Below, in pieces: positions 28,710-37,112 of a stretch of 64,000 nucleotides of DNA. This stretch comes from Xanthomonas fragariae (GTDB lineage: Bacteria > Pseudomonadota > Gammaproteobacteria > Xanthomonadales > Xanthomonadaceae). The stretch's first letter is position 1, and every line of letters begins with the position of its first letter. The stretch lies in NCBI RefSeq assembly GCF_900183975.1, contig NZ_LT853882.1:2535501-2599500 (forward strand), given 5' to 3'. The position numbers and the translations under genes are program-made. A model generated the notes under the pieces. It was not told the origin of the DNA, searched no databases, and saw only the letters and a program-made list of their open reading frames with translations.

Positions 28710-28737
28710 TTGTGCCGCCGGCTTACGCAGCCGGCGG
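28710..28737. terminator. Stem-loop between convergent genes (unit 2)
   Basis: Counterpart of the 25242-25274 hairpin. The left arm 28713-28723 pairs with the segment from 28729, with one mismatch at the outer part. Likely terminates both convergent transcripts. Confidence 0.5.
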
Positions 28738-28841
28738 GACAGCATCTTTAGGAAAGGTCTGATTAACCCATACATCGCCGCCATGCGGCTCAGTCAAACC
28801 AATAGCTTCGCGCAAGCGGGTTAATCAGACCCTCCTTAGTG

Positions 28842-31800
28842 CTACGCCATGTACTCATCTTGGTCTTGCCCCACCGAGCTTCCATGATCCATCGCCAGCA
28901 TGGTCTTGGCCGCTTCTCGATCAATTCCTAGATATTGCGGATCGATCGCCGCGAACATCGGCGATTCCTGTCCATCCAGCATGGCCAACTGCGTGCCGTC
29001 CATCTCGTTCAAGCTGGCGACCTCATAGCCCTTCGGATAAGCCCCCATCAGTGTGGAACGATGCTTCAGATAATCTTCCAGGTACGTATTCTGTGCGTCC
29101 TTTGGCGTCGAGTCCGGCTTGTCGTTGAGCGGGTCGAACACCCCGCCTTTTAGATCGGGATTAAGTGAGATGCCATAGTTGAGGAAGCGCATCACATCGC
29201 CGTCGGCTTTTCCGGGATCGCCTCCCTTGCTACCATCGATGGTCATATGCTGCATTACATTGCTCCACTCCGGGCGCAGCTTGACGCACTTCATGATGTT
29301 GATCACCGCCTGCTTGTGCTCGTTGAGGTAGTGCACTTGCATGTCCAGTCCTTTGTACTTCACCTCCGGCGCGTCGTTCCAGTGCGTGGCCCAATCGTGA
29401 CGGGTGAGCGCGTACAGCAGCATGCCGCGCGTCTCCGGGGTGGCGTAGATCAGCCACGCAGGCTTCTTGTTGATGCTTTGGACGAGTTTGTGGCGGTTTT
29501 CTGCTTTTTCGAGGCTAATCATTGTTGTTCTTAAAGAAGCGCCAATCTCGTCTACACCGGAGGCGAGTTGCTGACCGATTTTTGTGTCTTTTGCAATTAC
29601 CATAAACAAAATATTCGACAACGCCAAAAACGCATCCTTGGCCATATACACCAACGTCTTGAACCCAGCATGCGCCAACTGGTAATACACCCATTTGACG
29701 AACTCCAGCATGCCCTCGGCATCGACCACGAACTCCACTGCGCCTTTCGCGCCCACGCCCCAGCACAGGCGCGCGCTCGCCTTGACCCGGAACTTGCCCT
29801 GCGCGTAGTAGATGTTGAGTTGCGCGCTGGCGCCGGCACCGGCACTGACGGCGACATCCAGCGATAGTTTGGCGAAGGCCACCGGCTTGGTCTTCTCCGG
29901 CGGCAACCATTGCAGTTCCCCGGAAGGCATCAGGCCGCCTTCGGCGCCCGCGAACGCTTCGGCAGTCACACGCATCCCGTTCATATCGCTGGGCGCGGTC
30001 TCGTTCAGCGATGCCGGCACTACACGTCGCGACGGAGCGCCGTTGGGGCCGGGCGGATCGCCCAGGTCCGCGCGCGGCAAGCCGTGCGCCTGATCGAAGT
30101 TCGACGCCAGGCTGTCGGTGCGGTCACGCGCCTGCGGCTGCACCCTCGCCCGGTTGCCGCTGTACGACACGCCCACCGCCCCGGTCATCGACGCCTTCGC
30201 GCCCACGAACCCGTACAGCTCGCAGGCTAGCTGGAACAGGATCGCCCCCAGATCCATCCCGCCGAAGTTCATCTGCCAGCCCTTTGTGCTGGGAATGCTC
30301 AGCGTATGCACCCATTTGCCCTCGAACAGGATCAGCTTGGCCTGCGCATTGGCCGAGGCCTGCGCCTTGAAGTTTTGCTTGTTCGGGTCCCATCCCAGCT
30401 CCGAACTGGCCCCCGCGCCGGCGGCGCAACGCAGCCATTGCGCGGCCGTATCCACCGCGTAGCTTTCGCTTTTCTTGACCGTCTCGCTGAACTGGTTGCC
30501 GCCCACATCGATCATGTCCCACACCCACGGATCGGTCTGCACGCTCCCGCTGGATTTGGCCGTGGCTGTGATCTTGGACAAGGATTCCTTGAACTTCGCC
30601 GCATCGAACTGCTTGCGATCCGAATATTCGCCCTTGGCCTTGACCACCTCAGCCGTCGCATCGCCATGCTTGGCCTTGACCGACACACTCATCTCCAGCC
30701 GGGTCGGCACGCCCATGATCCGGCGCTTCTTGTACTCCTCGTACTTCTTGCGCGGCAGATAACGCCTGCGCAATCCCATCCGATCGCGCACGCTGCCCTC
30801 GCCCGCATCGCGGCCCTTGTCGTAGCTTTCGAAGGTGACCACTTCCACCAGGTCCGCCTTCTTGGCGAAATCCTTGTTCAACATGGTCGCGACCTTGTCT
30901 TCGGCAAGGTTCAGATCTTTCTCGGCCTGCCGGATCGCCTCCGGACTGCGTCCTTGTAGTGCCTGCGCCAGCGTTGAACGCGCGTGGTGCACACCGGCGA
31001 ACGTGCTTTCGACATGACCGCTGACCGCCTCGAATTCCTTCCATACCTCCGGCGTCAACAGCAACAGTTCTTCGTCTTGCGCATTGAGTACCGCAGGCGC
31101 GGTGACCTTGCCCGAGATCTTGGCGACAGTCCCCTTGCCAGGCGCAGCCACCGCCACCTGGCTTTTGACATTCACTTCGTACATCACCGCGTCCGCACCC
31201 ATGACGCGCGGCTCGAACGCGTCCGAGGTATACGCCATTTTCTCCGCGCCGGGCAGGTTGAACACGAACCAGGCGGTGTCGTTGGTGTAGATCTTGCCGG
31301 TATCGCCCTGCTTGTTGGTATTGCCCTTGATCGGCTTGCCTTGCAGATCCGTGGCGGCGACCTGCCGGCCGGCGGCATCGTAGGTGTAGGCGACAAAAGG
31401 CGCGCCGACGATCGGTTGGTTGCCTTGCTTGAACTGGAAGCGCACGCGCAGATGGCGCTTCAACAGCACGTCCTGTGTCTGCATCGGCTGGGCTATTACG
31501 CTGACCGATGGCAAGACCAGCCTAGGCGCTTGCTTTACGTCCGGATGCAATTCCGGCTCCACATAGGCAGACACCACTTGGCTCCATACCTGTAGCGTAT
31601 AGCGCTCCATGCCGTCGTACGTCATGCTGAACAACGCATAAGACGAACTCACCCCGGGCGTGGACGCTGCCTGCTTGGGCTTGACGGAAATCCGCTGCGT
31701 GCGTCCGTCTTGGCCAGTGCTGCCTTTGGCCACTACTTCGCCTGTCGCCTGCACCACTCGGTAGCGCACATTCGCGCAGGGGACCGGCAAGCCCGCGGCA

Positions 31801-31907
31801 GTCTTGTAGCAGAGCCTGAAATCGCCCGTTGCCGCTGGCGCTTCGTAAGCATTGCTGCCGGTCGTGGAACTGGGCAATGGAGTCGTTGCAGCCTCATGCG
31901 TTGCCAT
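28842..31907 (-). CDS. Large T6SS effector with transthyretin-like N-terminus (copy 2, full length)
   Basis: 1021 aa. The N-terminal region (about 25-270) contains beta-rich, transthyretin/Ig-like repeats such as GDFRLCYKTAAGLPVPCANV and RVRFQFKQGNQPIVGAPFVA. The middle is charged. Two segments could insert in membranes: a glycine-rich one around 547-582 (MDLGAILFQLACELYGFVGA) and a hydrophobic one around 737-771 (MAKDAFLALSNILFMVIAKD). No catalytic motif was recognised, and pore formation is only a possibility. The start lies 14 nt inside the end of the vgrG with the transthyretin-like tail, so it is that spike's cargo. A convergent SUMF1 lipoprotein is the candidate immunity. Confidence 0.82.
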   Translation of the reverse strand: MATHEAATTPLPSSTTGSNAYEAPAATGDFRLCYKTAAGLPVPCANVRYRVVQATGEVVAKGSTGQDGRTQRISVKPKQAASTPGVSSSYALFSMTYDGMERYTLQVWSQVVSAYVEPELHPDVKQAPRLVLPSVSVIAQPMQTQDVLLKRHLRVRFQFKQGNQPIVGAPFVAYTYDAAGRQVAATDLQGKPIKGNTNKQGDTGKIYTNDTAWFVFNLPGAEKMAYTSDAFEPRVMGADAVMYEVNVKSQVAVAAPGKGTVAKISGKVTAPAVLNAQDEELLLLTPEVWKEFEAVSGHVESTFAGVHHARSTLAQALQGRSPEAIRQAEKDLNLAEDKVATMLNKDFAKKADLVEVVTFESYDKGRDAGEGSVRDRMGLRRRYLPRKKYEEYKKRRIMGVPTRLEMSVSVKAKHGDATAEVVKAKGEYSDRKQFDAAKFKESLSKITATAKSSGSVQTDPWVWDMIDVGGNQFSETVKKSESYAVDTAAQWLRCAAGAGASSELGWDPNKQNFKAQASANAQAKLILFEGKWVHTLSIPSTKGWQMNFGGMDLGAILFQLACELYGFVGAKASMTGAVGVSYSGNRARVQPQARDRTDSLASNFDQAHGLPRADLGDPPGPNGAPSRRVVPASLNETAPSDMNGMRVTAEAFAGAEGGLMPSGELQWLPPEKTKPVAFAKLSLDVAVSAGAGASAQLNIYYAQGKFRVKASARLCWGVGAKGAVEFVVDAEGMLEFVKWVYYQLAHAGFKTLVYMAKDAFLALSNILFMVIAKDTKIGQQLASGVDEIGASLRTTMISLEKAENRHKLVQSINKKPAWLIYATPETRGMLLYALTRHDWATHWNDAPEVKYKGLDMQVHYLNEHKQAVINIMKCVKLRPEWSNVMQHMTIDGSKGGDPGKADGDVMRFLNYGISLNPDLKGGVFDPLNDKPDSTPKDAQNTYLEDYLKHRSTLMGAYPKGYEVASLNEMDGTQLAMLDGQESPMFAAIDPQYLGIDREAAKTMLAMDHGSSVGQDQDEYMA

Positions 31908-34029
31908 CTGACACCTTGTAATAACCTTCGTGACGTTCGTCGGAAACCATCAGATGCACGCTGTCGGGACCATCCGTGATCACTTGTTCGGTTTCGCCTT
32001 GTGCATTCGTTTTGCCGGTCACCACCGAGCCATCAGCCAGATACATCGCGTAGTCGGCGCTCTTGAGCGGTTCACCCGTGTAGTCACGCAACACGTATTT
32101 CAGCTTGTACGGCGTCGCTCCGGGAACGGGAAGCTTGTAGGACTTTTCGACCGGCCCCACGAACGACTTCTTGCTTGCCTGCACGGTGATGGTGCCGGGG
32201 CAGGCGAAGGTGAGGTTGCCGCCTTCGATGGTGACGCTGGCGCCGCCAGCCACCGCCAGGTGGATGGTCTTGCCCGCCGCCAGTTCCACTTCGGCATTGG
32301 CGCTGACTAGCTTCAAGCCTTCCTTCGACTGCACCCGCACTTCGTCCGACTGCGCCTGCACGTCCAGCGCGCCTTCGCCGCTGACGAGGCTCAGGCTGTT
32401 GGCTTGCGTTTGCCCGCCGTCCACCGCCGCGGCCAGCACGCCGATCGCCTGGCCGCTGTGCAGGCGCGCGTTGCCGGCGATGGCCGCTTCGCTGCCCGCA
32501 CCGCTGGCCAGCGTCAGCGTCTCGCCCACGCTCCAGTGCAGGCCCTGGCCGGCCACCACGCCGATCCCCGCCGGCGCCGCCAGGCCCAGCAGCGCATCGC
32601 CGGTGTGCGGTACGCGGCCGTCGCCCGGGCTGGCGCTGCGCTCGGCCGCCGCGCCCTTGGCGTCGGCGTAGGCCGTGCCCGGCACCGTGGTTTTCACGCT
32701 GGTCAGCAGCGCTTGCAAGGGCGCCTGCTCGGCGATCAGCTTGGAGTGGTTCGCCTGGCCCACGCCTTCGTGCGCGGCCAGCGTCACCGTCTGGTGCGTG
32801 CCCGCCGCCTGCGAGAACGTCTTGCCCAGCGTCTGCAGTTGGCTCAGCAATGCGCTGGGCTGGGTCGCCTCGCCGGCCGGGCCGCTGCTGCGCGCGTAGC
32901 TGCTCAGCCACAACCCCGAGGTGGCGCGCACCGCGCCCCATGCGTCGGTGCGCAGTTCGAAGCCTTCCCCGCGGAAGCTGCCGCGGTAGTTGTCGGCCTG
33001 GTGGATCAGGTGCCCCAGGTTCAGTTGCGTGGCCGCCTGCGTGGTCGCAAGTTGCAAGCGCAGTTGCTGGTCGCTGTCGTCGAACACCAGCCGGCTGTGG
33101 CCAGCGCCGCCCCATTCCTTGGATTGCACGCCCCACAGCGCGGTGGCGTTGCGGTGGTTGTCCGTGCCGCCGCCGGCGCCGTGCCAGGCCGGGGCGTGGC
33201 CGCCGGCCAGGTTGGCCTGCGCGCTGGGTCGGCCGTCGCCGGCCTGGGCATACAGGCGGGTGTCGGCCTCGGCGCTGGTGCCGCCGGGGGTGGCGGGAAC
33301 GCCGGCTTCGCCCTTGCCGTTGTACAGCGCCCCCAGCACCACCGGACGGTCGATGTCCCCCTCCAGGAAGCCCACCAGCACTTCCTGGCCGATGCGTGGC
33401 AGGAACTGGCTGCCCACGCCCGGGCCGGCGTAGCGCTGCGCCACCCGCAGCCAGGTGCTGTCCTGCGCCGCCGGGGCCGACGCGTCGTGCTGGAAGTGGA
33501 ACCTGACCCGGATCCGGCCCAGCGCGTCCCCACCGGCTCGTACAGCTCGCGCAGCGATTGTCCGCCGCCGCCGTGCAGCGGCAGTTGCGCGCTGCGCGCC
33601 TGGCGCGTCTTGAAGTCTTCGCTGAGCACGGTCAGCCGGCCGCTGCCCAGCCGCCGGGTGGCGCCGATCGCCAACACGCTGTCGGCCGCCTCGGTGGCGT
33701 CGCTGCGGTGGTAGCGCAGCCCGCCGCCCTGCGCCGAACTGGGATCCTGCGGTTGCGCGGCGCTGTCGGCGAACACTACCAGCTGGTGCCCGCCGGGCGA
33801 CGCGTCCGCCTCCTGCAGCCGCCAGCCCAGCCCTTCCTCGGCCAGCAGCCGCTGCACGAAATCCAGGTCGCTCTCGCGGTACTGCACGCAGTAGCTGCGC
33901 GGCCGCGCCTGAGCCAGGAACCCGCTCACCTCGTCGCTCCACTGCCAGCTCGCCATCGGCGCGTAGTCGGCGAACACCGCCTCCACGATCTGCACCAGCG
34001 TGCGCTCCTGGAACACCCGGCTGTGCCGG
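31894..34029 (-). pseudogene. vgrG: VgrG with transthyretin-like tail, deleted and frameshifted (copy c)
   Basis: Starts inside the hub (GRHSRVFQERTLVQIVEAVF), so about 115 N-terminal residues are missing. At 33528/33529 a 466-bp deletion relative to the copy at 37113 joins ELYEPVG to ALGRIRVRF out of frame. From there the gp5 and DUF2345 parts are normal to QASKKSFVGP. They are followed by an extension of about 88 residues (YKLKYVLRDYTGEPLKSADY, then GKTNAQGETEQV) that looks like a transthyretin-type docking domain. The stop overlaps the effector start by 14 nt. The protein cannot be made as one chain. Confidence 0.87.
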
Positions 34030-34133
34030 CCTGTCCGCCTGGGCGGTGGGCAGCTGTGTGCGCAGTTGCCCGTCACTATCGTCGAACAGCAGCAGGTGAT
34101 GACCATCGCTGCCCCATTCCTTGAGCGGCCGTC
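34030..34133 (-). pseudogene. Scrap of a second, divergent VgrG
   Basis: The minus strand reads KEWGSDGHHLLLFDDSDGQL followed by RTQLPTAQAD. This corresponds to KEWGGAGHSRLVFDDSDQQL of the local VgrGs but is clearly a different allele. It is joined directly to the broken copy c and lies at the end of the Tle1 gene at 34134. Confidence 0.7.
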
Positions 34134-35546
34134 TCAGGCATGTGGGGCAAGGATCGTACGAATTTTGTAGTAATCGGCTGCTGTCATATCTGTCATCAAC
34201 GTTCCGCCTGAGAGTGAAAAGTGCTCGTAGGAGTCGTGTACGTAATTCTCGAAGAAGTGCTCGACTTCCGGAGCTACAGTTCGCCTACCCGCGACATTGG
34301 GAGTGCCTGTGCGCGCCGCTTGCGTGCGTCCCTGGTATCGAAGTAAGTGCTCCATTGTGCGCAAGGGTTTGTCGTCAGGGTTAAGGTAGCCATTCGGAAG
34401 CGCTTCGCGCTTCTGTTCGAGATCCTGCATGGCCAAGCCTGCATCGATCCAACCCCAGTAAAGCTCCATGTGCGACGTCATGACTTCTTTGATTAAGCCG
34501 CTTTTCTTCTTGACATTACTCAGGTATCCCTGAAGGGCAGCATGATGCTCGGTACTCACATCGTAAGAAGGCGCAAAGCGGCTATGCCAAAATGCAGATT
34601 GTTGCATCTCCTCAACCGATCGGAGCTTTAATCCAGTGCCTCTGGCATGATCCAGCATCTGAAGTAGTGCTATGCGTGCCAGCTTATTCGTACGGCCCTG
34701 TTCCTTGTCGCTGTAGCCTCCGCCAACATCCGCGTGAGCACCTGGGTAGACAACTTGTGTGTAGCGATTCGTGCCAAGATGGGTGAGAGGGAAGGCGTTG
34801 CGCAGCTCGTGAGCAGCTACGATATGCAGGCATTTTTGCACGTAGCTTGGGAGGCTTATCTTTACAAGTTCAGGGCGTTTGTTTACTCCGGCGCCACCTA
34901 CTGACTCAACGGTGTCGAAAATTCCGAGAAATTTGAAGCTTAAAGGAATTCCATCATAGGTTAGACTATTGCCGCTAATCTTAACTTTGCTATGGTTCGC
35001 GAGCCAATTTACGAACGCCCGCGCCTCAGTAGCACCACGGGAAAAGCCAAAAGCCGCAACATTAATTTCGTCGACACGCGTGAGGGATTGTTGGTTTTCG
35101 ATCGCCAATTGGAAGTCGAATAGCGCCTTTTCTAGGCGGCTCTCTAAACCCGTTCCGAAACCTTTGTTCCAACTGCTTTCGTCCTCCTTGCACCCGGTCT
35201 CGTCAGTCCAGGCGACAGTTCCTCCCCGAGTTGCAATTGGCTTCCGCTCATAGCGGTCCTTGAATTCGAAAGGCGTTCCGATGCCCTCGTAATAAAGGGA
35301 AATAATGGCTTTCGTAGGCTCTAGAATTTGTGCGTCGTAAAGTGCTGCGATATTACTGTGATTACGAGGGAAGTCATTGTTGCGATGGTTGCCGGTGCCG
35401 TCAAAGAAGAAGCTAATCCATAACGGTACATGGCAATTTACGCAGGCCGGTCCGCCACTTTTTGTGCGCGTTTTCTCCCTTGCCCTTGCGACCATGTTCT
35501 CCACTGCACGAACGCGTGGGGCTATGACGTTGGGGTCTCCGCTCAT
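34134..35546 (-). CDS. T6SS Tle1-type lipase effector (DUF2235)
   Basis: Compact 470-aa DUF2235 lipase: FFFDGTGNHRNN (46-57), GFSRG with S169, LGIFDT with D211, PGAHADVGGGYS with H271. The N-terminal extension is short and the C-terminal part ends YYKIRTILAPHA. Base composition is noticeably less GC-rich than the vgrG genes around it, which suggests separate acquisition. The ATG overlaps the DUF3304 stop (ATGA). It belongs to the module headed by the intact vgrG at 37113. Confidence 0.9.
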   Translation of the reverse strand: MSGDPNVIAPRVRAVENMVARAREKTRTKSGGPACVNCHVPLWISFFFDGTGNHRNNDFPRNHSNIAALYDAQILEPTKAIISLYYEGIGTPFEFKDRYERKPIATRGGTVAWTDETGCKEDESSWNKGFGTGLESRLEKALFDFQLAIENQQSLTRVDEINVAAFGFSRGATEARAFVNWLANHSKVKISGNSLTYDGIPLSFKFLGIFDTVESVGGAGVNKRPELVKISLPSYVQKCLHIVAAHELRNAFPLTHLGTNRYTQVVYPGAHADVGGGYSDKEQGRTNKLARIALLQMLDHARGTGLKLRSVEEMQQSAFWHSRFAPSYDVSTEHHAALQGYLSNVKKKSGLIKEVMTSHMELYWGWIDAGLAMQDLEQKREALPNGYLNPDDKPLRTMEHLLRYQGRTQAARTGTPNVAGRRTVAPEVEHFFENYVHDSYEHFSLSGGTLMTDMTAADYYKIRTILAPHA

Positions 35547-36115
35547 TGCTTTTTTACCTCCATGTATTCGCTGTAGCTACTTCTTCCGGGCAACATGTAT
35601 TCGTCGGCGTTTACTTCTTTTTTAATTCCCAGTTCCGCCAGTCTCGCGTTAAGTAGGTCGCTACGAGGAGCTATGGAGGCCCCTAGTGTGGTTTCGATGA
35701 CTACCTTGCGTTTCGGGAGGATATGTACGATCACTGTATTCGCATCCTTTGGCCATGGCTGTTCTACCACGGCTTGAATTAAGTATTCGCCGCCGATTGC
35801 CGGCTGGACAATGACAGGAAGTTCTTTGCGATGAGGATCCAGTGAAGTGCAGCAGTCTCGCCCCCCGCCCTTCACGTCACCCGGTCGAGCTGATTCGAAC
35901 GGGCCGCCTAGGGTTTCGCCGTCTACCTTAATTGCTGCAATCGGCTCGTCTGAATAGTTGAAAACTACAGCAGTTAATCCGCTCATCTTTCCTTCCTGCT
36001 TAGACTGCCCACATCCCGCCAAAGGCCAAGCCAGTCCAAGGATCATGACAGCGAGTACAACGCGGGGAGTGAGTGCGGTGCGGATGACCTGCGAAGGGGT
36101 GTTTGGCATGTTCAT
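35543..36115 (-). CDS. Lipoprotein, probable immunity to Tle1 (DUF3304-like)
   Basis: 190 aa from MNMPNTPSQVIRTALTPRVV, with a hydrophobic core (AVMILGLAWP) and lipobox LAGC. The mature part has VVFNYSDEPIAAIKVDGETL, a GGGRDCCTSLDP motif like the GGGxFxCC of other DUF3304 proteins, and VIVHILPKRKVVIET. It is the most divergent of the family here and matches the divergent lipase it overlaps. The frame opens 12 codons earlier at 36151; the internal ATG at 36115 gives a more normal signal peptide. Confidence 0.75.
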   Translation of the reverse strand: MNMPNTPSQVIRTALTPRVVLAVMILGLAWPLAGCGQSKQEGKMSGLTAVVFNYSDEPIAAIKVDGETLGGPFESARPGDVKGGGRDCCTSLDPHRKELPVIVQPAIGGEYLIQAVVEQPWPKDANTVIVHILPKRKVVIETTLGASIAPRSDLLNARLAELGIKKEVNADEYMLPGRSSYSEYMEVKKQ

Positions 36116-36197
36116 AGTTAAGTCCCACGGTTCTTGGTTCTGACAACGCACGGTAGCGATGGATGCGTGCGCTGGTCTCTCGATAACAAGGGGGCGA

Positions 36198-37106
36198 TTA
36201 TGCCGTGCTACGGCCTAAGTCCAGCTCTTCGTCCCATTCACGCCACCGGTTGACCGGTACCCGATCGATCTCTTCGCCGAATCCGGTGCCATTGTGACGT
36301 GCGGACGCCAATGCCTCGGCTAACGGCCCTCGGCGATCGAAGCCTGCGGGAAGTTGCAGGCTCAATACACAATACAGCGCGATATCGTCTTCGCGTTCCA
36401 ACCCATGGCGGCGTGCCCGATGCATGCGGGCACGCACCAGACGGACTCGCGCGCAAGGACTCAGTCCCAGTAATAGGGTCTCATCGGTTTCGTTGGCTTG
36501 ATGGATGATCGTGTAGGGTGCGAGCGCATCGTCCAGACGCGCGAGTTGGGCCTGTGTCAGTGCAAGCGCTGGCCATTGGGGTCTTTGCTCCATGCGTTGA
36601 AGTCGATGCGGTACGCCACAGACGTCAACCATGAACCATCCAACCGCGGGCCCAACACAGGCTGTCTGCTGTACAGGGCCGAGCACCGGCGCGAGCGCCG
36701 ACATCACGATCACGTCCTGAAAGCGAAACAGCAGATTTCCTCCATCTGGCTGCCGTAGGCGTGTGAGGGTTCGCAGGTGATCCAGCAAGATTGCGGAACG
36801 ATCGGCGATCAGGAAGCTGGCTGACTGGCGCAGATATGCTTGGGAAAACACGTTGTCCCACACCAGAGAGGCGATCGGTGCGGAAAGCAAGCGCGGGCCG
36901 TGTGCGCGGATGGACAGCGCATATTTCTCATACAGATTGGGTAGTTCCGCAAACATGTGCGGTTTGATGCCCAAGGCTTTTTGGCAGTCATCGATATCGG
37001 CGTAGCGTGCCGGGTCGATCAAGGCAAATAACTGTTGGCCTTCGCCCAGATGCGTAAGCACCCAGCGTTGGTAGGCGTCGGCGTCGGGTAAGCGAGGGTG
37101 CTTCAT
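36198..37106 (-). CDS. DUF4123 effector-loading adaptor
   Basis: 302 aa: MKHPRLPDADAYQRWVLTHL, QQLFALIDPARYADIDDCQK, SAPIASLVWDNVFSQ, and LLFRFQDVIVMSALAPVLGP (RxxDxxVL-like DUF4123 core). It starts 6 bp after the vgrG stop and is followed, after 82 bp, by the DUF3304 lipoprotein and the lipase. It should load the lipase at 34134 onto the VgrG at 37113. The sequence differs strongly from the other two adaptors, as expected for cargo-specific chaperones. Confidence 0.84.
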   Translation of the reverse strand: MKHPRLPDADAYQRWVLTHLGEGQQLFALIDPARYADIDDCQKALGIKPHMFAELPNLYEKYALSIRAHGPRLLSAPIASLVWDNVFSQAYLRQSASFLIADRSAILLDHLRTLTRLRQPDGGNLLFRFQDVIVMSALAPVLGPVQQTACVGPAVGWFMVDVCGVPHRLQRMEQRPQWPALALTQAQLARLDDALAPYTIIHQANETDETLLLGLSPCARVRLVRARMHRARRHGLEREDDIALYCVLSLQLPAGFDRRGPLAEALASARHNGTGFGEEIDRVPVNRWREWDEELDLGRSTA

Positions 37107-37112
37107 GCGGGT

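Larger units (their letters stand above)
24190..31050. repeat. About 3.46-kb tandem duplication of SUMF1 lipoprotein plus effector
   Basis: Unit 1 covers roughly 24.2-27.63 kb and unit 2 roughly 27.67-31.07 kb; corresponding starts and stops are 3462-3465 bp apart. The effector part appears identical over long stretches (for example 26350-27500 against 29812-30960), while short patches in both genes differ. The duplication junction near 27630-27675 cuts unit 1's effector short at its N-terminus. Confidence 0.88.
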
